Below, piece by piece: positions 19,059-27,413 of a stretch of 37,776 nt of DNA (within the stretch, counting starts at the first letter, position 1; every line of letters starts with the position of its first letter). Origin of the DNA: Flammeovirgaceae bacterium UBA976 (GTDB lineage Bacteria > Bacteroidota > Bacteroidia > Cytophagales > Cyclobacteriaceae); contig DBBU01000057.1 in NCBI GenBank assembly GCA_002292365.1, forward strand, positions 467 to 38,242, read 5' to 3'. The position numbers and the translations under genes were made by a program. The notes under the pieces were generated by a model. The model saw only the letters and a list, made by a program, of their open reading frames with translations, did no database searches and had not been told where the DNA came from.

Positions 19059-19438
19059 AAATGCAATACTCCTTTTTGTTTGAGCTCTTCAATGTAGCTT
19101 AGGTTGGAAGCATTGATCGACGAAGGTAAATAGATATATTTCTTATCATAAATTTGTGCCCCAATGTAGAAACTAATCCAAAATTCATTGGTAAAATGAA
19201 AAACCTCAGGACTTATGGATTCAATTAAGGCCAAAGATCCCGCTTCTAAATAGGGAATGACATGGCGTAATAATGAAGTTTTTTGATCTCCATTGTACCC
19301 CTTTGAGGTAACTAAAACAGTTTCTAAATTGTTCTTATTCCTGTTGATTAAATAAACTTGCCATAGTTCATTCCCCTCTGAAGGCATAATGACCATAGCG
19401 ACTTGCTCTACGGGTAAATAAAGAATATCTTTTTTCAT
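19055..19438 (-). CDS. Small conserved protein of unknown function upstream of exonuclease/RNase R
   Basis: 127 residues, no signal peptide, no membrane segment and no catalytic motif that I recognise. The N-terminal half looks beta-rich (EQVAMVIMPS, LWQVYLINR, LETVLVTSKGY). The C-terminal half carries ISPEVFHFTNEFWISFYIG and the conserved-looking KKYIYLPSSI. Proteins of this shape are common in Bacteroidota and are sometimes labelled as a phenylalanyl-tRNA synthetase subunit, for which I see no support. Its stop overlaps the exonuclease start by 4 bases and it leads the exonuclease-RNase R operon, so a nucleic-acid-related or regulatory role is a guess from context only. Confidence 0.75.
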   Translation of the reverse strand: MKKDILYLPVEQVAMVIMPSEGNELWQVYLINRNKNNLETVLVTSKGYNGDQKTSLLRHVIPYLEAGSLALIESISPEVFHFTNEFWISFYIGAQIYDKKYIYLPSSINASNLSYIEELKQKGVLHL

Positions 19439-19445
19439 CTTTATA

Positions 19446-19478
19446 CAAAATTAGTCAAAAGGGTTTCGAAGTAAACAA
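19446..19478 (-). promoter_or_regulatory. Candidate promoter for the small protein-exonuclease-rnr operon
   Basis: On the minus strand TAATTTTG (19453-19446) fits the -7 consensus TANNTTTG and a TTG lies 22 bases upstream (19478-19476), slightly longer than the preferred 19-21. The start codon at 19438 is only 7 bases past the -7 box, so the transcript would be leaderless or nearly so if this promoter is used. Confidence 0.4.
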
Positions 19479-19561
19479 GAGTGTAGTTTATTAAGTTAAT
19501 GATTGGATAAACATAATACCATCAGATCATCAACTATTGTTCTTGATTGACTCCAAATTAA

Positions 19562-20290
19562 CTATTCCATTGCAGGAGAATCCTCTTTCCATTGCATTTG
19601 AAAAAGTTCTGAAATATGTTGACGCAATCTATATTCGACTTCATTCAGCGCTACAAGTCTCCCTAGTTCTTGATGCATTGAGGTAACCGCTTTATCATCA
19701 ATACCACAAGGAATAATATTTTTAAAATACTCAAGATCTACATTTACATTTAAAGCCAGTCCATGCATGGTTACCCATCTACTCGACTTGACGCCAAAGG
19801 CACATATTTTTCGTGTTTTATGAGGGTCATTTACATCCAACCAAACTCCCGTCAATCCTTCAATTCTCCCAGCTACCATATCATAAGAGGCCAAAGTTCG
19901 AATCACCGCCTCCTCCAAAAGCCTAAGATATTTATGAATATCAGTAAAAAAATTATCCAAATCTAGGATTGGATATCCTACAATTTGACCGGGCCCATGA
20001 TAAGTTATGTCACCTCCTCGGCTGATACGGTGATAGGTCGCTTCCTTTTCAAGCAGTCCCTTTTTATCTAATAGCAAATGATCCTCTTTTCCACTTTTAC
20101 CTAATGTATAAACGTGAGGATGATACAAGAAAAGCAAATAGTTGGGCGTAATTTCTTGGGCGTCTGGAGGCTGGTTTCTGTTTTTGATTTTTAAATCTAT
20201 GGTCTTCTTGAATAGCTTTTCTTGATAATCAAGCGCCCTCAGATAATCAAGTAATCCCAAATGCCGAAATTCTACAACTTTATTTTGCAT
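19562..20290 (-). CDS. lipB: Lipoyl(octanoyl) transferase
   Basis: 242 residues. It transfers the octanoyl group from acyl carrier protein to lipoyl domains, the first step of lipoate assembly. The family signature RGGDITYHGPGQIVGYPILD lies at about 90-109, the catalytic lysine is in FGVKSSRWVTMHG (about 164-176), and the catalytic cysteine is in IIPCGIDDKAVTS (about 194). The ATG shares its first A with the manA stop in a TAATG, so the two are coupled although the pathways differ. The partner lipA is not in the window. Length and all key residues are normal. Confidence 0.95.
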   Translation of the reverse strand: MQNKVVEFRHLGLLDYLRALDYQEKLFKKTIDLKIKNRNQPPDAQEITPNYLLFLYHPHVYTLGKSGKEDHLLLDKKGLLEKEATYHRISRGGDITYHGPGQIVGYPILDLDNFFTDIHKYLRLLEEAVIRTLASYDMVAGRIEGLTGVWLDVNDPHKTRKICAFGVKSSRWVTMHGLALNVNVDLEYFKNIIPCGIDDKAVTSMHQELGRLVALNEVEYRLRQHISELFQMQWKEDSPAME

Positions 20291-21264
20291 TATGCGATAT
20301 AGGTTTCCAAAAGTATAACTTCAGCATCCGCTTTAATTTCATAAGTGGATAACATAGCAGGTATCAAAACCGTTTCCCCTTTTACTAAAAGAGTCTCTTC
20401 GTCACCATTAACTATTTTAGCTGAGCCCTCAATACACATATATATTTTGAATCCTGCTATTTGAGGTGCCTCTAATGTTTTTTTATAGGTCAAGCTTAGT
20501 TTGTTCGTCACAAAGTAAGGACATGTAACCAATGAGACCCGTTTGTTGGATTCCTCATCATAGCTAGTTTTATAATTTGGTTGATAGGTGTAGTCGATGG
20601 CTTCCAATGATTCTTCAATGTGTAAGTCCCGCTCATTTCCTTGATTATCTGTACGGCCGAAATCATGAATGCGATAGGTGATATCTGAGGTTTGCTGTAT
20701 TTCAGCAATTAACACCCCTTTGCCAATGGTATGTATCCGACCTGCTGGTAAGAAAAAAACATCCCCTTTGGCTACTTGCTCTTGATTCAGAATTTCCATT
20801 AAATTTCCTGATTCAAACTTCTCTAAATACTCCCCTTGAGACATTGGTCGATTAAAACCGGTAATCAGTGAGGCCTTTGGATCCGCTTGTAACACATACC
20901 ACATTTCAGTTTTTCCCAAGCCCTGATGCCGTTTTTTGGCCAATGCATCATCTGGATGCACTTGAATTGAAAGATCCTGATTTGCATCAATAAATTTGAT
21001 CAACAAAGGGAAATCTGTACCAAATTTCTCATATAATTTTACCCCCATAATGGCAGCCCCGTGTTGCGCTAATAGCGATTTAAGATCCTGACCTCTCCAA
21101 AGACCATTACTAACCACGGAGATGTCTCCAGATACTGCAGAAAGCTCCCAAGTCTCCCCGCAATTAGGCAAGTCACCGTAATCTTTATTTAGGAGATTTT
21201 TAATCTTATTTCCACCCCAAATCTTATCCTTATAAATGGTTTTAAATTTTAATGGATACGCCAT
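20290..21264 (-). CDS. manA: Mannose-6-phosphate isomerase, class I, short form
   Basis: 324 residues, the short two-cupin type typical of Firmicutes and Bacteroidota. It interconverts mannose-6-phosphate and fructose-6-phosphate. The Zn2+ ligand motif is IQVHPDD (about 99-105), a Glu ligand follows in GKTEMWYVLQ (about 118), and the last His is in PAGRIHTIGKG (about 175) followed by IAEIQQTSDITYRIHDFGR, whose conserved core is QTSDITYR. The start ATG is only 14 bases from the first base of the divergent yraN remnant, so its promoter must lie inside yraN. It is coupled to lipB downstream. Confidence 0.94.
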   Translation of the reverse strand: MAYPLKFKTIYKDKIWGGNKIKNLLNKDYGDLPNCGETWELSAVSGDISVVSNGLWRGQDLKSLLAQHGAAIMGVKLYEKFGTDFPLLIKFIDANQDLSIQVHPDDALAKKRHQGLGKTEMWYVLQADPKASLITGFNRPMSQGEYLEKFESGNLMEILNQEQVAKGDVFFLPAGRIHTIGKGVLIAEIQQTSDITYRIHDFGRTDNQGNERDLHIEESLEAIDYTYQPNYKTSYDEESNKRVSLVTCPYFVTNKLSLTYKKTLEAPQIAGFKIYMCIEGSAKIVNGDEETLLVKGETVLIPAMLSTYEIKADAEVILLETYIA

Positions 21265-21278
21265 AAAGAATCTTCATT

Positions 21279-21625
21279 TTGGAAAACAAAGTTAAAGGAA
21301 AATTAGGGGAAGCCTTAGCCAAAAAACATCTAGAATCTGTAGGCACAAAAATTATAGAAGAAAACTATCGTTATAAGCGGGGTGAAATAGATTTAATTGG
21401 GATCTCATCCAACCAACTATTGGTTTTTATTGAAGTGAAGTATCGGAAAAATGTTAATTTCAGAAAACCTGAAGATTTTGTTTCTAAAAGACAAAAGAAA
21501 ATATTATTTAATCTGCCGATACTTATATTCACCAAATCCATTGAGAAAAAGACATCCGCTTTGATATCATCAGTATTTTGGTCTCAGATGAAATGATTAC
21601 CCTTCTTGAAGATGCTTTTTATTGA
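21279..21625 (+). pseudogene. yraN: Broken YraN/UPF0102 family endonuclease-like gene (frameshift plus nonsense)
   Basis: The first part reads as a YraN protein: KGKLGEALAKKHLESVG, RYKRGEIDLIG and LLVFIEVKYR with the nuclease-fold Asp and Glu-x-Lys, up to KRQKKILFN at 21512. There the frame fails. From 21512 the second frame continues the family pattern (SADTYIHQIH), then meets TGA at 21542-21544 where Trp (TGG) is expected, then continues EKDIRFDIISILVSDEM to the proper end TGA at 21623-21625. One lost base near 21510-21512 and one G-to-A change would explain it. The frame-0 reading ends early at 21596 with a tail unlike the family. The only possible starts are TTG at 21279 or ATT/ATC just before it. 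Sequencing error is possible, but two independent lesions 30 bases apart favour real decay. Confidence 0.85.
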
Positions 21626-21629
21626 TTTG

Positions 21630-22808
21630 CTAATGGTATTCGAAGGAGCCCATAGCCGTTTGTATAAGCAGCTCTTTGGTGGACGCTGACTCTACATGTC
21701 CCACCACCTGTGCCTGAACATTGAAAGATTCTGAAATTTCAATAAGGTCATCAACTACTTCTTCGGGAACATAAAGCTCAAATCTATGACCCATATTAAA
21801 CACCTGATACATTTCACGCCAACTCGTATTACTCTCGTTTTGAATTAAGGAAAATAAAGGAGGTACTTCAAAAAGATTATTTTTATTGATTTTTAATTGG
21901 TCAACAAAATGCAAAATCTTGGTTTGACCACCTCCACTACAATGGATCATTCCATGAATTTGATCATGGTGCTCAGTTAAAATGGCTTTAATGATGGGAG
22001 CATACGTACGAGTAGGAGACAATAACAGTTTTCCCACATCCAAACTCGTGTTTTTTACCGGATCTGTAAGGCGTTTGGATCCACTAAAAATTAGATCCAT
22101 TGGTACCGATGGATCAAAAGCTTCAGGATATTTTGATTGGTAAACCTTTGAAAAAACATCATGTCGCGCTGAGGTAAGGCCATTGCTTCCCATGCCTCCA
22201 TTATAAGCTGACTCATAGCTCGCCTGTCCAAAAGAAGAAAGACCTACGATAACATCGCCCGGAGCAATGTGTTCATTATCAATAACTTTACCCCTGGGCA
22301 TTCTTGCCGTCACGGTACTGTCTACAATAAGGGTTCGAACCAGGTCTCCAACATCGGCCGTTTCACCCCCTGTTGAAATGATATCAATCCCTTGATTTCT
22401 CAACATTTCTAAGACTTCCTCTGTCCCCTCTATTATTGCTGCAATTACCTCCCCGGGTATTTTATTTTTGTTCCTCCCGATGGTGCTTGATAACAAAATA
22501 TTTTCAGTACAGCCCACGCACAGCAGATCATCTGTATTCATGACCACCGCATCCTGAGCAATTCCTTTCCAAACAGACATATCCCCTGTTTCTTTCCAGT
22601 ACATATAAGCCAAAGAAGACTTAGTCCCTGCCCCATCTGCGTGCATGATGGCACAATAATCCTCATTTTTTGTTAGCAGATCAGGGACTATTTTGCAAAA
22701 AGCTTTAGGAAAAAGTCCCTTATCTATATGTGCAATCGCCCTGTGAACATCTTCTTTGACGGCTGAAACTCCTCGTTGTGCGTACCTATCAGACATGGTA
22801 TATTTCAT
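21630..22808 (-). CDS. purM: Phosphoribosylformylglycinamidine cyclo-ligase (AIR synthase)
   Basis: 392 residues, the longer form of PurM seen in Bacteroidota. It makes aminoimidazole ribonucleotide from FGAM with ATP in purine synthesis. The N-terminal AIRS domain has the Gly-rich MHADGAGTKSSLAYMYW (about 55-71) and the metal/ATP residues in VVMNTDDLLCVG (about 88-99); GEIISTGG-like GIDIISTGGETADVGD is near 140-155. The C-terminal domain contains HCSGGGQTKILHF near 280. The ATG at 22808 is used; the ATG four codons later (22796) gives MSDRYAQRGVSAVKEDVH, the more usual N-terminus. It follows the MFS gene by 15 bases. The yraN remnant ends 4 bases from its stop, convergently. Confidence 0.92.
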   Translation of the reverse strand: MKYTMSDRYAQRGVSAVKEDVHRAIAHIDKGLFPKAFCKIVPDLLTKNEDYCAIMHADGAGTKSSLAYMYWKETGDMSVWKGIAQDAVVMNTDDLLCVGCTENILLSSTIGRNKNKIPGEVIAAIIEGTEEVLEMLRNQGIDIISTGGETADVGDLVRTLIVDSTVTARMPRGKVIDNEHIAPGDVIVGLSSFGQASYESAYNGGMGSNGLTSARHDVFSKVYQSKYPEAFDPSVPMDLIFSGSKRLTDPVKNTSLDVGKLLLSPTRTYAPIIKAILTEHHDQIHGMIHCSGGGQTKILHFVDQLKINKNNLFEVPPLFSLIQNESNTSWREMYQVFNMGHRFELYVPEEVVDDLIEISESFNVQAQVVGHVESASTKELLIQTAMGSFEYH

Positions 22809-22823
22809 AAACTACAAATATCG

Positions 22824-23987
22824 CTACTTAAAATGAATCATGGTGCCTATTGCGCTAATCATTATTGATAGTCCCACAACCAATATCAAAGCTAAAGATA
22901 ATCCATACTGCTCTGAGATAAAACCAATGATCGGAGGCCCTATAAAAAATCCTGTAAAGCTTATAGTTGATACTACCGCAATGGCCGATTCTGCCGTGTA
23001 TCCTGGTTCATTGGCTGCAGAAGAATACAAAATGGGAACAATGCATGAAAACCCTAAACCCACTAGAGAAAATCCCACGATGGCTGCCCACGGTTCGTGT
23101 AAGATCAAAAGGGCTGACATACTTAGGGCTGATAAAAGGCCCCCACCTATGACTAGGTTTTTCTTACCAAACTTTGGAATAAGCATATCACCCGTAAACC
23201 TTCCTACTGCCATGAACATGGCGTAACCTGCATAAGCCATCCCTACCAGATAAGGGTTACTTTTCAGTGTCTCACGCAGGTAAACCGCACTCCAGTCTGC
23301 AATGGCTCCCTCATTTAAAAAAATACTAAAAGCAGCTAATGAAATGGCTAAAAGTGCCATATTAGGCATTTGGAATCCTTTCTTTTGCTCAGGGCTAGGC
23401 AATGTGTCAAACATCTGAATTATCTCAGGACTCAATAATAGAGGGATCAGTACCACCAGAGAAATCATTAATAAATGGATTTGCAGAGCAATATTCAAGC
23501 CTGCGATGATACTTCCCATTGCAGCTCCCATCATCGCACCCAAACTCCACATCCCATGACAAGTAGACATAATAGGCCTTTCTAATTTTCTTTCAACTCC
23601 ATTAGCAGCAGCATTGATAACCACCCCCATCAAGCCCTCAGTAATCCCAAGATATATCAAGCAAGCCAAGAGGCTATTAAATGAGGTTATGTTGGCCAAC
23701 ATTACTGGAGAAAGAAGCAAAAGAGTAGAAAAAAGATACAAGGAACGTCCAAGACCTACCAAGGAAACAAGCCAACCGATAAAAGGCATGACCAAGATAG
23801 ATCCCAAGGGTGCTCCTAGGAGTCCCATGCCCAAAGCCACATCTGTCAGCCCTAGACTTTCTTTTATGTCCGGTATTCTGGCCACCCAATTTCCAAACAC
23901 AAAACTGTTGGCAACAAAAAGCAATCCAAGAATACGACTGTAGGTATTATAAAAATAAAATTTAAAATGCGCGAAGAGTGAGGTCAT
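22824..23987 (-). CDS. Major facilitator superfamily transporter (YbjJ-like)
   Basis: 387 residues from the ATG at 23987; an in-frame TTG at 24011 would add eight residues. Twelve hydrophobic segments can be traced. Family features are FGNWVARIPDIKESLGL in the first loop, an early glycine-rich helix (GLLGAPLGSILVMPFIG), and GEGAIADWSAV-like NEGAIADWSAVYLRET at the start of the second half, the pattern of the YbjJ and fucose-permease-like MFS group. The substrate cannot be deduced; sugars or small metabolites are typical for relatives. It lies between the PorE-like gene and purM on the same strand with short gaps. Confidence 0.87.
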   Translation of the reverse strand: MTSLFAHFKFYFYNTYSRILGLLFVANSFVFGNWVARIPDIKESLGLTDVALGMGLLGAPLGSILVMPFIGWLVSLVGLGRSLYLFSTLLLLSPVMLANITSFNSLLACLIYLGITEGLMGVVINAAANGVERKLERPIMSTCHGMWSLGAMMGAAMGSIIAGLNIALQIHLLMISLVVLIPLLLSPEIIQMFDTLPSPEQKKGFQMPNMALLAISLAAFSIFLNEGAIADWSAVYLRETLKSNPYLVGMAYAGYAMFMAVGRFTGDMLIPKFGKKNLVIGGGLLSALSMSALLILHEPWAAIVGFSLVGLGFSCIVPILYSSAANEPGYTAESAIAVVSTISFTGFFIGPPIIGFISEQYGLSLALILVVGLSIMISAIGTMIHFK

Positions 23988-24029
23988 ATAAATAAAATAA
24001 GACCCGAGCAACGAACCGGCAGATCATTG

Positions 24030-26000
24030 CTATTCATTATCCTGATTATTGTCGAAGAAGCGCTCATATTCATCTACAGATTCAGCTTCTGCTTCAATCT
24101 CCTTAAAATTATATTTCATTACTTTAAATTCGGTACGTCGATTAATCTGATGATCTGCTTCTGTTTGAGCATTTTCAATAATTAATTTTGACTCCCCGTA
24201 ACCTTTGGCCAAAACTCTTTTCGACTGAATGCCGCGACCAATCAAGTAGTCAACTGCTGATTTGGCTCGCCGCTGCGATAAGTCTAAATTATAAATATCC
24301 GTATTTCTGTCATCAGTATGAGAGCCTAATTCAATATAAATCTCAGGATTATCTTCCAAAATCAGCACCAAACTGTCGAGCATAAAGGCTGCATCTGTAC
24401 GTATTTCGGCTTTATCTAAATCGTAATAAATATTATTGAGCACAATTGTTTTCTCAATTACGATTTGATCTAATTCAACATCCAACTCAAAGGTAATATC
24501 GGTCTGAAATTGGGTAAGCGTATCTCTTCGAATACTTTTACCAACAGTAGAAAATGCTTTTCTAGCAGTAAAATAAGTAGCCTTTTCAACCCTAATATTG
24601 TAATTTTCATTCGCATAAACTCGGAACTTATAGGCCCCATCTTCTCGAGTAAAAAATTCATCCAATATTTGACCCTCCTCGGAAATTAAAGAAACCTTCG
24701 TATTTGATACTGTAATAGCCGCTCCACCATCATCCTTGGTCAGGGTATGCCCCGTTAAAAAATAATTGATGATTTTCAAATCAGGATCATCGTTAACAAA
24801 AGTGTAAATGTCATCATCCCCTTTCCCTCCCGGTCTATTGGAAGAAAAAAAGCCTCGGGTAAGATTGTATTCATAAAATCCAAAATCATCATCAGAAGAA
24901 TTCATCGGAGCCCCTAAGTTTTCTATGATCATCGAGCCTCCCATCCTCGTCGCCTTAAAGACATCAAGGTTGCCAAAGCCAGGTTGACCATCCGAAGAAA
25001 AATACAAGACCCCTGATTCGGAAATAAAGGGAAACATCTCATTGCCTGGCGTATTGATTTCAGGTCCTAAATTTCGCACATCTACCCATCTTCCTCTTCG
25101 ATCTAATTGTGCAGAATAAAGATCTGCCCCTCCAAAGCCCCCTGTTCTATTAGAGGCAAAATACAACGTATTCCCTTCCTTGTTTAGTGCTGGAGTACCA
25201 TCATAGGCATTGGGGTCATTAAGGTTAAGAGCCTTTGGAGTTCCCCAATTACCATTGCGGTATCGGGCTGCAAAAATATTGACTTCAAGTGTCCCACTGG
25301 CCTTTCCGGAATTGCCTTTTGCGAATAATAGGTACTTCCCATTGGCAGCTAAAGCGAGCGAGCCCTCGTTGACTAAGGGATTATTGATAATAGGATCTAG
25401 TGGGGTCAAGGTTCTTACAGCTACTTTGGCACCCTTCGTCTCCACACTATAGATATCTGTAAAGGGAGTTCCTGTGCTTTTATATATTTTACCCCCATCA
25501 CGATTAGAAGTAAAATAAAGCCTCCCATTTTGAAAAACAGGTCCATATTCTGCTCCTGAGGTATTAATTTCCTCCAAATTCTTGGTTCTAAAAAAAGTTT
25601 CGGCTCCATGCATGTCATCCAAAGAGGCCAGCCCATCTATTTCGTAGGTGATTAATTGATAAATCAACTCGTCCTTAACTTTGGACAAAGCATCACTTAA
25701 AACTTCACGAGCCTCATCATACTTTTGATTGGCTTTCAAGGAGCGAGCATAGTAATAATAAGCATCATCTTGATCAATCCCTGACTTTAGAGCTGACGCG
25801 TAGAACGGTTCGGCATTTTTGATTCTATTAGAAAGTCGATAAGCTTCAGCGATCTGATAGTTAGTTACACCATCATTAGTTTTTACATACTTCCCGTATT
25901 TGGCGATCATACCGTCATAATCTCCTTTAATTAATTGAGTAGCAGGAGAAGTACAACCACTCATTAAAAACAAAATTAAAAGCTTATAAAAAAATCTCAT
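24030..26000 (-). CDS. OmpA-family lipoprotein with TPR, PD40 propeller and CRD domains (PorE-like)
   Basis: About 656 residues from the ATG at 26000; the TTG two codons upstream is less likely. A lipoprotein signal (LLILFLMSGC) is followed by TPR-like helices (about 20-120), a PD40/WD40-like beta-propeller (about 140-380, repeats such as LYFTSNRDGG, LYFASNRTGGFGGADLY and LYFSSDGQPGFGNLDVF), a carboxypeptidase-regulatory-like beta domain (about 410-490), and a C-terminal OmpA peptidoglycan-binding domain (about 525-640) with ELGSHTDDRNTD and LSQRRAKSAVDYL. This is the domain order of P. gingivalis PorE, a type IX secretion component tied to peptidoglycan. Bacteroidota have several paralogues of this shape, so assignment as the T9SS PorE itself is tentative. 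Confidence 0.88.
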   Translation of the reverse strand: MRFFYKLLILFLMSGCTSPATQLIKGDYDGMIAKYGKYVKTNDGVTNYQIAEAYRLSNRIKNAEPFYASALKSGIDQDDAYYYYARSLKANQKYDEAREVLSDALSKVKDELIYQLITYEIDGLASLDDMHGAETFFRTKNLEEINTSGAEYGPVFQNGRLYFTSNRDGGKIYKSTGTPFTDIYSVETKGAKVAVRTLTPLDPIINNPLVNEGSLALAANGKYLLFAKGNSGKASGTLEVNIFAARYRNGNWGTPKALNLNDPNAYDGTPALNKEGNTLYFASNRTGGFGGADLYSAQLDRRGRWVDVRNLGPEINTPGNEMFPFISESGVLYFSSDGQPGFGNLDVFKATRMGGSMIIENLGAPMNSSDDDFGFYEYNLTRGFFSSNRPGGKGDDDIYTFVNDDPDLKIINYFLTGHTLTKDDGGAAITVSNTKVSLISEEGQILDEFFTREDGAYKFRVYANENYNIRVEKATYFTARKAFSTVGKSIRRDTLTQFQTDITFELDVELDQIVIEKTIVLNNIYYDLDKAEIRTDAAFMLDSLVLILEDNPEIYIELGSHTDDRNTDIYNLDLSQRRAKSAVDYLIGRGIQSKRVLAKGYGESKLIIENAQTEADHQINRRTEFKVMKYNFKEIEAEAESVDEYERFFDNNQDNE

Positions 26001-26079
26001 TATCAAAATACCTTGATAAAACTAACATGAAAAAAAATAAAAAATGTTCCCTTTTTTCGATGAATTATTTGTTGAAAAT

Positions 26080-26565
26080 TTATGTGAAATATTTTTTACA
26101 CCAAGACTGATCAACACTTTGATGCCATGATTTTTTAAATTCTGCTACACTGGAAACAGCATTATTTAAGATGATATCTTCTGCTTTGATTTTATTAGAA
26201 GCTATGGCTTTTTTTATTTTATTTAAATTAATTATCCTTATCTCCTGACCAATCATGAATCCGATCTGGGTCCGATCCAACAAAGAGACGCTATAAATTT
26301 GTTCTAATGATTTCATAAAAGCAACAGACGTATCGATACTACAACCACTTGCACCATGAGAGGACTCGTCCACCGAAAGGACAATAATCTGATCATAATA
26401 CAGGGCATAAGCAGGTTTTAGTTCCGTTCCATGCGCCGTCCAAGACGCTAAAAATTCTTGTAACGAGGAATTGATAGCTTCTAATTCTGACGGTATAAAT
26501 TTTCGATTGCACTGATATACCCACAATCGGGCATCATCAGGCATTTGATCAAAGGAATTGTTCAT
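26080..26565 (-). CDS. Small conserved Bacteroidota protein, often mislabelled ABC transporter ATPase
   Basis: 161 residues, soluble, without signal peptide. I see none of the ABC ATPase motifs (no Walker A, signature or Walker B), although relatives are often named so in databases. Recognisable conserved blocks are DARLWVYQCNRKF near the start, FLASWTAHGTELKPAYALYYDQIIVLSVDE described here by its W42/H45 core, and GASGCSIDTSVAFMKSLEQ near 96-114, where a Cys-Ser-Ile-Asp motif follows a glycine turn. The gene sits between the PorE-like gene and the HdrB-like gene on the same strand, with 79 and 44 bases of gap. Function is unknown. Confidence 0.8.
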   Translation of the reverse strand: MNNSFDQMPDDARLWVYQCNRKFIPSELEAINSSLQEFLASWTAHGTELKPAYALYYDQIIVLSVDESSHGASGCSIDTSVAFMKSLEQIYSVSLLDRTQIGFMIGQEIRIINLNKIKKAIASNKIKAEDIILNNAVSSVAEFKKSWHQSVDQSWCKKYFT

Positions 26566-26609
26566 AAGGCTAAATCAAAATACAAAGTTAGGGCTTAAGT
26601 TTGAATAAA

Positions 26610-27401
26610 TTATAGCCCCTCAGATTCGGCAATAAGTTCTGCCAAATCTTGCACCTGCACAGACGCTTCTTTTTCTTTATTCTTTACCCCATCACTCATC
26701 ATGGTCATACAAAACGGGCAGGCCACAGCTATGGTGTCTGCCTGGGTCTCTAATGCTTCTTCAGTACGTTCAATATTGACTTCTTTATTCCCTTTTTCTG
26801 CATCTTTAAACATCTGTCCGCCTCCCGCTCCACAGCAAAGCCCTTTGGTTTTACATCTTTTCATTTCAACCAATTCTGCATCGAGGGCTTCCAATACCTT
26901 TCGCGGCGCCTCATAAATATTATTGGCTCTCCCCAAATAACAAGAATCATGAAAAGTTATTTTTCTCCCTTTAAAAGCGATTTGAGCTCCCTTTTGAATA
27001 ACTTTCCCTTCATCTATAAGCTGTTGCAAATAGGTAGAATGATGGACTACTTGGTAATTTCCCCCCAGCTCAGGATATTCATTCTTTAAGGTATTGAAAC
27101 AATGCGGACAAGCAGTTACAATCGTTTTAATACCATAACCATTCAAAACTTGAATATTGGCCATCGCCTGCATCTGAAAGAGAAAGTCATTTCCCGCCCT
27201 TCGGGCTGGGTCTCCTGTACAAGTCTCCTCAGGACCTAAAACGGCAAAATCAACCCCTACCTTATTTAATATTTTGACAAATGCCTTAGTGACATTTTTA
27301 TAACGCTCATCGTATGATCCTGCACAACCCACCCAAAATAAAATTTCAGGAACCTTTCCCTCGGCAGCCAATACTGCAACTGTTGGTATCTTTATATTCA
27401 T
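26610..27401 (-). CDS. (Fe-S)-binding CCG-domain protein, HdrB/HdrD-like
   Basis: 263 residues with two cysteine-rich CCG domains, as in heterodisulfide reductase subunit B, glycolate oxidase GlcF and succinate dehydrogenase SdhE. First domain: FWVGCAGSYDERYKN (about 22), then ETCTGDPARRAGND and VTACPHCFNTLKNEYP (about 96-108). Second domain: FHDSCYLGRANNIYEAPRK (about 150), then CKTKGLCCGAGGGQMF (about 183-198) and VACPFCMTMMSDG. These would bind a non-cubane [4Fe-4S] cluster. It follows, after 12 bases, a membrane protein with two [4Fe-4S] motifs; together the pair equals HdrD-like plus HdrE-like parts. A role passing electrons between a soluble donor and menaquinone is inferred. Confidence 0.9.
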   Translation of the reverse strand: MNIKIPTVAVLAAEGKVPEILFWVGCAGSYDERYKNVTKAFVKILNKVGVDFAVLGPEETCTGDPARRAGNDFLFQMQAMANIQVLNGYGIKTIVTACPHCFNTLKNEYPELGGNYQVVHHSTYLQQLIDEGKVIQKGAQIAFKGRKITFHDSCYLGRANNIYEAPRKVLEALDAELVEMKRCKTKGLCCGAGGGQMFKDAEKGNKEVNIERTEEALETQADTIAVACPFCMTMMSDGVKNKEKEASVQVQDLAELIAESEGL

Positions 27402-27413
27402 CTTATACTTTAA

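Noticed and set aside
22840..23226. 128-codon plus-strand open frame antisense to the MFS gene
   Set aside because: It lies fully inside a well-supported transporter gene on the other strand and its translation shows no domain or sensible composition.
26080..26565. ABC transporter ATPase annotation for this gene
   Set aside because: No Walker A, signature or Walker B motif is present in the 161 residues.
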